The notes beneath the pieces are model-generated. The model was not told where the DNA came from. It saw nothing but the letters and a program-made list of their open reading frames with translations, and did not search any database. From Slackia heliotrinireducens (GTDB lineage: Bacteria; Actinomycetota; Aquicultoria; DYIV01), in contig DYIV01000006.1 of assembly GCA_020723435.1 (NCBI GenBank), forward strand, positions 2,329 through 44,374: 42,046 nucleotides of DNA, in the 5' to 3' direction. The position numbers and the translations under genes were made by a program. This document shows positions 9,040 through 16,407 of the stretch, piece by piece (position 1 is the first letter of the stretch; the number at the start of each line of letters is the position of its first letter).

Positions 9040-9765
9040 ATGGTTGATGTCGAGGACAGAGTTGGCTCGCTGCTCGAGCTGGTTCACATAACAAAGACGT
9101 ATCAGGGCCCGGAGGGCGGCGTGTCGGCGCTCGACGACGTGTCGATCGCCATAGAGGAAGGGGATTTCGCCGCCGTGATGGGGCCGTCCGGATCGGGCAA
9201 ATCGACCCTGCTGACGATCCTCGGAGCCATGAATCCGCCGACCAGCGGCAAGATGTACGTCGACGGGATCGACGTCTACGGCCTTTCGGTAGAGCGGCTC
9301 GCCGATTTTCGCAAGCGCTATCTCGGCTTCGTCTTTCAGCAGCACCAACTCATCCCATACCTGACGGCTGCCGAGAACGTGATGCTGCCACTGGTGATCT
9401 GCGAGTGCGACGGCTCCAAACGGGCAATGGCCGAGCGTGCGCTGGAGCGTGTCGGTCTGGCCGGCATGGGCGGGCGGCTGCCCAATCAGCTCTCAGGCGG
9501 AGAACAGGGCAGGGTGGCGATCGCCCGGGCCGTCGTCAACGAGCCTGTCATCGTCCTGGCCGACGAGCCGACCGGCGCGCTCGATTCTCAGACCGGCGAG
9601 GAGATCATGGCGCTGTTCAAGCAGCTCAATGATGACGGTCACACGATCGTCATGGTCACGCACAATCACGAGAACGCCGCGCACGCCAAGCGCATCGTCT
9701 GCTTGAAGGACGGCAGGCTGCCCGAGGCCGAAGAGGCAAGCCCCGGCGCGTATTGCATCAAGTAG
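9040..9765 (+). CDS. ABC transporter ATPase, LolD/MacB type
   Basis: This 241-residue cytoplasmic ATPase powers the preceding permease. Walker A is GPSGSGKST (about 48-56), the Q-loop is FVFQQHQLIPYLT, the signature is LSGGEQGRVAIARA (about 151, with Gly instead of the usual second Gln), and Walker B is VIVLADEPTGALDS. The start codon directly follows the permease stop with no gap, so the two are translationally coupled. The C-terminus is short, as is usual for this family. Confidence 0.93.
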   Translation: MVDVEDRVGSLLELVHITKTYQGPEGGVSALDDVSIAIEEGDFAAVMGPSGSGKSTLLTILGAMNPPTSGKMYVDGIDVYGLSVERLADFRKRYLGFVFQQHQLIPYLTAAENVMLPLVICECDGSKRAMAERALERVGLAGMGGRLPNQLSGGEQGRVAIARAVVNEPVIVLADEPTGALDSQTGEEIMALFKQLNDDGHTIVMVTHNHENAAHAKRIVCLKDGRLPEAEEASPGAYCIK

Positions 9766-9845
9766 CGGCCTGCTGGAGCCCGACAGCCTTCCTTTCTGGT
9801 ATCTTAGTGACTCGAATCAGCCATCCCGCAAGCAGGAGGATACCA

Positions 9846-11144
9846 GTGCCCGATCTGGTCATCTCAAACGGCGCGGTGCTGCCGATCGACGGCAAAGGCA
9901 CCGTCATCCCAGACGGCTTCGTCGCGGTCGACGGGGATCGCATCAGCGAAGTCGGCTCCGGCAAGCCGCCCGCCGCCGACCGAACCATCGACGCGCGGGG
10001 CGGGATCATCATGCCCGGGCTGGTCAACGCGCATACCCATGCCTGCATGACCCTGTTCCGCGGCTTTGCCGACGACCTTCCCCTCATGACCTGGCTCAAC
10101 AACCACATCTTCCCGGCCGAGGCGACCTACATCACGCCCGAGGCGGTCTACTGGGGTCAGACCCTCGCCTGCGCGGAGATGATTCGCTCCGGCACGACCT
10201 GCTACTGCGACATGTACTACTTTGAGGACGAGGGCGCCCGTGCCAGCCGAGACGCCGGCGTGCGCGCGGTCCTGGGTGAGGCGCTCATCGACTTTCCCGG
10301 GCCGGACCAGCGAGACGTGACCGAGCGACTCGAGAGAAACGAGCAGCTCTGCAAGGAGTGGGCGGACGATCCGCTCATCTACGCCTCGGTGCAGCCCCAC
10401 GCGCCCTACACCTGCTCCGCCGAGGTCATCAGCCGGGCCAAAGAGATCGCCGATCGCTATGACGTCGCCTTCAAGATCCATCTGTCGGAGACCGCCGGCG
10501 AGGTCGAGCAGATACAGGCCGAGCACGGCGTGACACCCGTCGGGCTTCTTGCCAAGCTGGGCGTGCTCGACTCGCGCGTACTCTGTGCCCACGCGGTCCA
10601 CCTCACCGATGCCGACATCCGGCTGCTTGCCGAGTCCGGCGCGGGTGTCGTCCACTGTCCCGAGTCGAACATGAAGCTCGCCGCCGGAGTCGCGCCTGTC
10701 TCGAAGCTGCTCCTTGCCGGCGTCACGGTCGGCCTCGGCACCGACGGCTGCGCCTCGAACAACAACCTCAACATGCTTGGCGAGATGACCACGGCCGCGC
10801 TGCTGCACAAGGTGGCAAACAGCGACCCGACCGTCATGGACGCGCGAACGGTCGTGGCCATGGCGACGCGCGGTTCCGCGCGGGGGCTCGGCCTCGGCGC
10901 CGAGATCGGCACGCTCGAGGCAGGCAAGAGAGCCGACGTCATCGTCATCGACACCGACTCGCCCAACATGGTGCCGCTCTACAACGAGTTCTCACATCTG
11001 GTCTATGCGACGAACGGCAACGAAGTGCGCACGGTGGTCATCGGCGGCAAGACGGTGATGGAGGACTTCGAGATGCTGACGATCGACGTGGAGAGGACCT
11101 CGGCTGAAGTGCGTGCCATCGCGCGGAAGGTCGGGGGCGTCTAG
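9846..11144 (+). CDS. mtaD: 5'-methylthioadenosine / S-adenosylhomocysteine deaminase-type amidohydrolase
   Basis: This 432-residue cytoplasmic metallohydrolase probably deaminates MTA, SAH and related adenosines, feeding methionine and purine salvage. Visible ligands are the HxH in NAHTHACM (about 61-68), H in KIHLSET (about 210), H in LCAHAVHL (about 248), and the metal-binding Asp in GTDGCASNNNLNM (about 298). The 31 extra residues of the longer ORF are dropped because AGGAGG at 9834-9839 lies six bases before GTG 9846 and the product then begins MPDLVISNGAVLPID, as in the family. A guanine or chlorohydrolase-type deaminase is the main alternative. It lies 80 bases after the ABC operon and may be separately transcribed. 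Confidence 0.9.
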   Translation: MPDLVISNGAVLPIDGKGTVIPDGFVAVDGDRISEVGSGKPPAADRTIDARGGIIMPGLVNAHTHACMTLFRGFADDLPLMTWLNNHIFPAEATYITPEAVYWGQTLACAEMIRSGTTCYCDMYYFEDEGARASRDAGVRAVLGEALIDFPGPDQRDVTERLERNEQLCKEWADDPLIYASVQPHAPYTCSAEVISRAKEIADRYDVAFKIHLSETAGEVEQIQAEHGVTPVGLLAKLGVLDSRVLCAHAVHLTDADIRLLAESGAGVVHCPESNMKLAAGVAPVSKLLLAGVTVGLGTDGCASNNNLNMLGEMTTAALLHKVANSDPTVMDARTVVAMATRGSARGLGLGAEIGTLEAGKRADVIVIDTDSPNMVPLYNEFSHLVYATNGNEVRTVVIGGKTVMEDFEMLTIDVERTSAEVRAIARKVGGV

Positions 11145-11196
11145 GCCCGCCAGCCGCGCAGGCCCGCCGCCCGTGCAGCGCCGCCCGCCCGTCTGC

Positions 11197-11226
11197 TTGC
11201 CGAATCGATGCGCGGGGTACCATAGT
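11197..11226 (+). promoter_or_regulatory. Candidate sigma-A promoter for the coiled-coil/AarF pair
   Basis: TTGCCG (11197-11202) and CATAGT (11221-11226) are separated by 18 bases, about 40 bases ahead of the coiled-coil gene. Match to consensus is moderate. Confidence 0.4.
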
Positions 11227-11267
11227 CTACGGGAAGGGAACCGCCCACAAGTGAGGTGCGTCAGGTG

Positions 11268-11576
11268 ATGTTTGAAGCAATCAAGTACTTCTCCGTCTTC
11301 GCCTTCAATGCCGCCGACAAGATGGAAGAGACGGCTCACGAGTTCGCCGACAAGCGGCGCGAGCGCATGGAAGAATTCCGCAAGGAGCAGAAAGAGATGG
11401 CAGACAAGATGCGCGCCAAGTTCGACGAGCACCGGACGGAAGCGTCCGGCAAGATTCGCGACCAAGTCGAGCAGGTGTTGGGGGAGACCGGAGTCGCCAC
11501 CAAGCGCGAGGTCGACGAGCTGAAGTCGATGATCGGCGATCTGGCCAAGAAGGTAGGGAAGCTCTCCAAGAAGTAG
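11268..11576 (+). CDS. Small charged coiled-coil protein, phasin-like
   Basis: The 102-residue product is highly charged and predicted to be almost all helix, with a hydrophobic N-terminal patch (MFEAIKYFSVFAFNAADKM) and a C-terminal heptad segment (VATKREVDELKSMIGDLAKKV). This last motif, ATKxEVDELK, recurs in phasin-related proteins. The ATG at 11268 is preferred because GAGGTG lies nine bases upstream; GTG 11256 and GTG 11265 are alternatives. It precedes the AarF/UbiB-like kinase by eight bases. Small phasin-like helical proteins are often found next to such kinases, so a shared membrane- or lipid-associated role is plausible, though not proven here. Confidence 0.8.
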   Translation: MFEAIKYFSVFAFNAADKMEETAHEFADKRRERMEEFRKEQKEMADKMRAKFDEHRTEASGKIRDQVEQVLGETGVATKREVDELKSMIGDLAKKVGKLSKK

Positions 11577-11584
11577 CGGGTCAA

Positions 11585-13234
11585 TTGGACAGAGCCCAGC
11601 GCAGGTGGCGCAACCGGCGAGTCCGGGTCTTCGCACGAGTCTTCGCCGGCATAATCTATGACTTCTGGCGCGAGGAGCGCATCGCCCGCAAACATGGCAG
11701 GAAGATCGCCCGCGCTCAGATGAGCGGGCGTCATCGAGAGCGCGCCGCCCACTTCAGAGAGACCGCCGTCCAGTTCGGCGGCGTCATCATCAAGCTCGGT
11801 CAATTCCTCTCCGCCCGCGCCGACGTCCTCCCAGAGGAGTACATCCAGGAGCTCAAGGCGCTGCAGGACGAAGTTCCGGCCGTGCCGTTTGAGGCGATCA
11901 AAGCGCAGATCGAATCGGAGTTCGGGCGGCCGCTTGAAGATATCTTCGTGGAGTTCGACCCCGAGCCCATCGCAGCCGCGTCGCTGGCCCAGGTCCACAA
12001 CGCGACCCTCGCCGATGGTGAACCCGTCGCCGTAAAGGTGCAGCGGCCGGGCCTGGAGGAGCTGGTCGACTTCGATCTGGCCGTCTTTCGCTATCTGATG
12101 GATGGTCTTGGAAGATACTCGAAGCTGGGCCGCCAGCTCGACCTGTCCGGCCTGGCCAGGGAGTTCTCCATAGTGCTCGGCGACGAGCTGGACTTTCATC
12201 GCGAGGGACACTACGCGGAGCGATTCAAGGCGAACTTCGACTTCAATCCGATCATCTACATACCCTCAGTGCATTGGGAGTACAGCACCGACAAGGTGCT
12301 GACTCTGGAGCACGTCGACGGGATCAAGATAAGCGACTACGCCGCGCTGGAGGCCGCCGGCATCAGCCGCAACGAGGTGGCGCGCGAGGTCGTGACGAGC
12401 TACCTTCAGATGGTGCTGGAAGACGGCTTCTTCCACGCCGATCCTCATCCAGGCAACATCTTCGTGAGACCGGGTCCGGTCATCGTCTACGTCGACTTCG
12501 GGATGGCGGGGGAGATCACGTCGCAGATGCGCGCCCACATCAAGGACGGCGTCGTTGCCGGGACGAAGCGCGACATGGACGGGGTCGTAACTCATTTGAT
12601 GGCGACCGGATTCGTGCGGCGCGGCGTCAACGTCAAGGCAATCAAGAACGCGATTCAGTGGCTGCTCGACAACTACGCGGGCATGACCGCCGACACGCTC
12701 GACTTCGACAGCCTCGAATCGATCCAGGAGGACCTGCGCACGATCATGTACGAGAACCCGTTCACCATTCCGACGCAGTTCGCCTTCCTTGCCAGAGCGG
12801 TCGGCACGCTGCTCGGGCTGACGCAAGGACTCGATCCCCATTTCGACTACGTCGCCGCCGCCACGCCCTACGTCGACAAGCTCGTCAAGGGTTCGGCGCC
12901 CGGCTACACGGAACTCGTCGTGGCCGAGGCGAAGGAGCTCGGCAAGACACTGCTTTCGCTGCCTCGCCAGACACAGGACGTTCTCACCCAGCTCGAGCGT
13001 GGGGAGCTCAAGGTCAGAGTCGATGCCCGGGACGTGGCTTCGTCTCTGGACGAGTCGAGGGTGGGCCGCTCGATTTCGAGCCTGGTCTGGGTGGTCGTCG
13101 CGCTGATCGGGGCCGCCGTCGCGCTGCGCATCTTCGGCTGGGCATGGGAGGCGGGCACGGCTGCGGTTCTGGCCCTGACCGTTTTGGTGTACGTCGTGTG
13201 GCGCTCGCGAAGCAGGCCCAAGCGGCCGTTCTAG
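11585..13234 (+). CDS. ABC1/AarF/UbiB atypical kinase
   Basis: The 549-residue protein belongs to the UbiB/ADCK family, atypical kinases/ATPases that support quinone or lipid metabolism at the membrane. Diagnostic motifs are the KxGQ signature IIKLGQFLSARADVLP (about 67-82), the Ala-rich loop AAASLAQVH, the catalytic Lys in VAVKVQRPG (about 148), the loop HADPHPGNIFV (about 283), and VDFGMAG (about 301). Two C-terminal helices (about 488-535) anchor it. The start is TTG 11585 with a poor ribosome-binding site; the conserved N-terminal RVFARVFAGIIYDFW argues against a later start. It is closely linked to the upstream coiled-coil gene. Confidence 0.92.
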   Translation: MDRAQRRWRNRRVRVFARVFAGIIYDFWREERIARKHGRKIARAQMSGRHRERAAHFRETAVQFGGVIIKLGQFLSARADVLPEEYIQELKALQDEVPAVPFEAIKAQIESEFGRPLEDIFVEFDPEPIAAASLAQVHNATLADGEPVAVKVQRPGLEELVDFDLAVFRYLMDGLGRYSKLGRQLDLSGLAREFSIVLGDELDFHREGHYAERFKANFDFNPIIYIPSVHWEYSTDKVLTLEHVDGIKISDYAALEAAGISRNEVAREVVTSYLQMVLEDGFFHADPHPGNIFVRPGPVIVYVDFGMAGEITSQMRAHIKDGVVAGTKRDMDGVVTHLMATGFVRRGVNVKAIKNAIQWLLDNYAGMTADTLDFDSLESIQEDLRTIMYENPFTIPTQFAFLARAVGTLLGLTQGLDPHFDYVAAATPYVDKLVKGSAPGYTELVVAEAKELGKTLLSLPRQTQDVLTQLERGELKVRVDARDVASSLDESRVGRSISSLVWVVVALIGAAVALRIFGWAWEAGTAAVLALTVLVYVVWRSRSRPKRPF

Positions 13235-13259
13235 CAGGCCTGGCGTATGCCTCTCGAAG

Positions 13260-14381
13260 CTATCTCAGCGCCACCTGTACCCTCAGATACCTCGCGATAT
13301 CGTCATTGGTGACGATGCCGGCGATGTGATGGTTGCGGTCGACGACGAGTAGCCGATCCGTCTCACGATCGTGCAGCCTGGTCAGCAGGTCGGTCACGTG
13401 ATTGTCCGCCTCGACAACCGCGCCGTGACCCAGAGGCTCCATCACCTGTGAGACGCGGATGGTGTCCCATTCCCCCTGGGGCACGTGGCGAATGTCGGAG
13501 AGGCTGATCACGCCGACCGGTTCCTCGTTTCGCGTGACCGGAAAGCCGCTGTGCTTGTGGACAAGGAAGTACTCGTCGACCGCCCGGCGCAGTGTCAGGT
13601 CGTCGGGCATCGTGACCGGATCGGGGGTCATCAAGTCACGGACGAGAACGCGTGACAGTGCCTGAGAGACGACGACCTGCTGGTAGCTGCCTCGCGCCGC
13701 CTGATCGAGGAACCATCCGATGAAGATGAACCATAGACCGTTGATGAGGTAGTTGGTCAGCACGAGGAAGAGCCCGCCGGCGATCAGAAGGACCGCCACC
13801 CCCCGGCCGAAGTCGGCCGCGATCTTCGTGGCTCGCTGGATGCTTCCCGTGAGCTTCCAGATCAAGGCGCGTAGAAGCCGTCCGCCGTCGAGTGGGAATC
13901 CGGGCACGAGGTTGAAGGCGGCGAGCAGGACGTTGATGAAGGCAAGGTAGGCGGCGACGCCGGTGATCGGGGCGCCGGCGCCGGCGACAGCGGCTACAAC
14001 GCCCACCGCACCGAAGAACACCCCCAAGAAGAGGCTGGCCGCCGGACCCGCGGCCGCCATCTTCAGCTCCACGTTCGGACTATCCGGCTCCTTGGCGATC
14101 GAGGAGACGCCGCCAAAGACGAAGAGCGTGATGAACCTGATAGGTATGCCGTTGCGCCTGGCGACGAGAGAATGGCTCATCTCGTGGAAGAGTATCGAAG
14201 CGAAGAAGAAGAACGTCGTGATCAGGCCCATCGTGATGTAGGTTGACTGGGGCAGTCCCTCGTACTGCTCGGGGAAGTAGAAGAACGAGAGGGTATATCC
14301 GACCAAGAAGAATATGATGACCCAGCTGAAGTGGAGACGGACTTCGATGCCGAATATCTTACCGAGTCGAATTGCTCCCAT
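13260..14381 (-). CDS. Site-2 intramembrane metalloprotease (M50) with C-terminal CBS pair
   Basis: The 373-residue multi-span membrane protease is of the SpoIVFB/Rip3 type. The zinc motif HEMSH is at residues 66-70 and the second motif is NLVPGFPLDGGR near 157. About six helices are followed by two CBS domains (about 245-370), which usually bind adenine nucleotides and could tie activity to energy state. Such enzymes cleave membrane-bound anti-sigma or regulator substrates; the substrate here is unknown. The gene converges on the AarF gene with 25 bases between stop codons and no visible terminator. ATG 14381 gives the usual family N-terminus. Confidence 0.92.
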   Translation of the reverse strand: MGAIRLGKIFGIEVRLHFSWVIIFFLVGYTLSFFYFPEQYEGLPQSTYITMGLITTFFFFASILFHEMSHSLVARRNGIPIRFITLFVFGGVSSIAKEPDSPNVELKMAAAGPAASLFLGVFFGAVGVVAAVAGAGAPITGVAAYLAFINVLLAAFNLVPGFPLDGGRLLRALIWKLTGSIQRATKIAADFGRGVAVLLIAGGLFLVLTNYLINGLWFIFIGWFLDQAARGSYQQVVVSQALSRVLVRDLMTPDPVTMPDDLTLRRAVDEYFLVHKHSGFPVTRNEEPVGVISLSDIRHVPQGEWDTIRVSQVMEPLGHGAVVEADNHVTDLLTRLHDRETDRLLVVDRNHHIAGIVTNDDIARYLRVQVALR

Positions 14382-14478
14382 GGCGACTCCCAGGTGAAAT
14401 GGCCGGTCGGTTGCCCTGCAACACTGGTAGTGCTACCCGCGCCCCTCGGCGCATAAACGAATACGGGAAGACTGGTCG

Positions 14479-15249
14479 ATGATACACGGGCTCATCAGCG
14501 ACGTGCACGCAAACCTCGAGGCCCTCCGGGCCGTCATGGCCGAGCTCGGCGATGTCGACGACATCTGGTTCTTGGGTGACGCGGTCGGATACGGACCCGA
14601 TCCCCAGGCATGCTTTGAGGAGGTATCGAAGTCGTGCTCGCGAACGATCGCGGGCAACCACGATCTGGGTGTGGCCGGTGTCATCGGGCTGGGAAGGTTC
14701 CGCTACGCGGCGGCCGTGGCGTGCCGCTACAGCATGCGGGAGCTGTCGGACGAGGCGAAACAAAGGATCGGGGCCCTGCCGCTGACACTTGAACTCGATG
14801 ACGGCGTGACGCTGACGCACGGCAGCCTGGTCGATCCCATCTGGCAGTACGTGATCAGTGCGGCGATAGCCGATCTCAGCTTCGAGGCCGCCGATTTCAG
14901 GGTCCTGTTCGTCGGGCACTCGCACTTCCCGGCCGTCTTCGTCAAGGAAGGGGAGGCCCCGTGCGTGCTGCTGGCTTTCGAGGAGGACAAACCGATCGAG
15001 CTGGGCGGAGAGGGCAAGCGCGGTACTGAGGACGAGCCCGGCGCTCGGGCCACGCGCTTTATCATCAATCCCGGGGCGGTCGGCCAGCCCAGGGATGGCG
15101 ATCCAAGAGCGGCCTACGCGATCTACGACGACGAGGCTCAGACTGTTACGCTGCGCCGGGTCGAGTATCCGATCGCCGAGACGCAGCGAAAGATGGCCGA
15201 CGCCATGCTGCCCGGCTCGCTGGCCGAGCGCCTGAGCTACGGTCTGTAG
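14479..15249 (+). CDS. YfcE/MJ0936-type metallophosphoesterase
   Basis: This 256-residue calcineurin-like phosphoesterase shows all the metal-binding blocks: ISDVHANLEAL (residues 7-17), FLGDAVGYGPDP, GNHDLGV, LTHGSLVDP and GHSHFPAVF, and ends with NPGAVGQPRDGDPRAAYAI. Proteins of this type hydrolyse phosphodiesters or phosphomonoesters in the cytoplasm; the natural substrate is not predictable. It is divergent from the M50 protease. ATG 14479 has GGAAG about ten bases upstream. An insert of about 25 residues (EEDKPIELGGEGKRG region) after the GHSH motif is longer than in small YfcE proteins. Confidence 0.9.
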   Translation: MIHGLISDVHANLEALRAVMAELGDVDDIWFLGDAVGYGPDPQACFEEVSKSCSRTIAGNHDLGVAGVIGLGRFRYAAAVACRYSMRELSDEAKQRIGALPLTLELDDGVTLTHGSLVDPIWQYVISAAIADLSFEAADFRVLFVGHSHFPAVFVKEGEAPCVLLAFEEDKPIELGGEGKRGTEDEPGARATRFIINPGAVGQPRDGDPRAAYAIYDDEAQTVTLRRVEYPIAETQRKMADAMLPGSLAERLSYGL

Positions 15250-15361
15250 CGTGGGTTTGAGGCTCGCAAAGGCGGCGAGCGGTTTATATCCTAGTAATTT
15301 GGTTAGCATTCCAGCCAACGCGGTATATAGAGGTTGGAACGGTTGGTGAGCAGCAACGAAG

Positions 15362-15540
15362 AGGTGACGTCTTTCCGAAGAAGATGTGCTACGGGATGAC
15401 CGGAAGGCCTGGCGAAGCCGAGAAGGACGCTTTGGGAGATCGACTTTCCCACTGCATCCAGGCAGAAGCAATCCGGTTCAAGTGACGACCGTGGGCAAAC
15501 CCACCAGCGTGAGGTCTCCCACGGATAGACAGCCCATGTA
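15362..15540 (+). ncRNA. Candidate structured RNA/leader upstream of the DUF166 gene
   Basis: The 347-base gap between the phosphoesterase and DUF166 genes has no good ORF but many nested helices: ACGTCTT (15367) with AAGATGT (15381), ACCGGA (15399) with TCCGGT (15472), GCCTGG (15407) with CCAGGC (15458), and TGGGA (15433) with TCCCA (15447). Further on, GTGGG/CCCAC forms a CAAA-loop hairpin at 15491-15504, and this competes with a 7-bp CCGTGGG (15489) / CCCACGG (15518) helix. The nested layout and alternative pairing resemble a cis-regulatory RNA. It matches no riboswitch consensus I can recall, and no terminator follows, so any control would act on translation. Bases 15250-15361 show nothing definite. 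Confidence 0.4.
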
Positions 15541-15596
15541 GAGGGCCCGGATGCGGTGCGAAGGATTTGCCAGGTCTTTCGTTATGGGGAGATACC

Positions 15597-16382
15597 ATGC
15601 GACTGCTCGTAATCACACACGCCGAATACGGCAAGCGAATCTTGGCCAACATCCGCGCGCACGCCCCCGAGAACTGGGTGGTCGAGGAGTGGCGCGCCCC
15701 ACGCGGGCTGCCGCCGGTCATCGACGATCCGGATGACTTCCTGCCTGACGCGATGCCGCACGTGGATCTCGTCCTGTCTCTGGCCGAGGATCCCGGGGTA
15801 GCGGAGCTGCTGCCGGATGTTGCGCGAGCCACCGGCGCACGGGCCGTCATCGCCGCCATCGACAACGAGTCGTGGCTTCCGGCGGGCCTTGCTGCGCAGA
15901 CGAAAGCGCGCCTCGACAAGATGGGCGTTGCCAGTGTCTATCCCAAGCCGCTGTGTACCCTCACCGACAAGACCTACGGGTTTCGCAAGAAGATCGAATA
16001 CGACAGCGAGCCGATCTCGGAGTTCGCGCGCCACTTCGGGAAGCCGGCCGTTCGCGTCTCTGTTGATGACGGCAAGGTGTCGGCGGTCGAGGTCGAACGG
16101 GACGCCTGCTGCGGGTGCGCGCGCTACGTCGCTGAGCGACTGCCCGGTGTCGCGGTCCGCGACGCCGAGTTCGAGGCCGGCATGCTCCATCATCACTACC
16201 CATGCCTGGCGACGATGGGTATCGATGAGGAGCTGGGCGACACGTTGATGCACGTCTCGGGACATCTGCTCAAGGATGAGATCGCGGAGCAGATCAGGCC
16301 CCACAAGCCGGCGGCGAGCAAGTTCCGACCTACTGACGACTTCGTGCCCGTCAGTGAAGAGAAGTCAGCCGGAGACGGGTAG
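15597..16382 (+). CDS. DUF166 family protein
   Basis: The 261-residue protein belongs to DUF166 (COG1810), a family best represented in methanogenic archaea and a few anaerobic bacteria, with no established reaction despite old 'thymidylate synthase' labels. The N-terminal MRLLVITHAEYGKRILANI and the middle PKPLCTLTD with CCGCARYVAERL (about 163-174) and HHHYPCLATM are the characteristic blocks; the conserved Cys and His suggest metal or cofactor binding. ATG 15597 is preferred because GGGGAGA lies four bases upstream; the ORF track's 15567 start has no ribosome-binding site. It lies behind a candidate structured leader. The distribution suggests ancient transfer between anaerobes, which is inference. 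Confidence 0.85.
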   Translation: MRLLVITHAEYGKRILANIRAHAPENWVVEEWRAPRGLPPVIDDPDDFLPDAMPHVDLVLSLAEDPGVAELLPDVARATGARAVIAAIDNESWLPAGLAAQTKARLDKMGVASVYPKPLCTLTDKTYGFRKKIEYDSEPISEFARHFGKPAVRVSVDDGKVSAVEVERDACCGCARYVAERLPGVAVRDAEFEAGMLHHHYPCLATMGIDEELGDTLMHVSGHLLKDEIAEQIRPHKPAASKFRPTDDFVPVSEEKSAGDG

Positions 16383-16407
16383 GGCCGCCAGCCACAGGCG
16401 GGGCGAG

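Noticed and set aside
9864-10808. 314-residue minus-strand ORF opposite mtaD
   Set aside because: Shadow frame of a gene with all metal-binding motifs.
12274-13329. 351-residue plus-strand ORF inside the AarF gene
   Set aside because: Alternative frame of the kinase, Arg/Gly-rich translation, no start signal.
15362-15540. Known riboswitch classes, SRP RNA, RNase P RNA or 6S RNA
   Set aside because: I compared it from memory with the conserved cores of cobalamin, c-di-GMP, TPP, SAM, Moco, SRP and RNase P RNAs and none fit.
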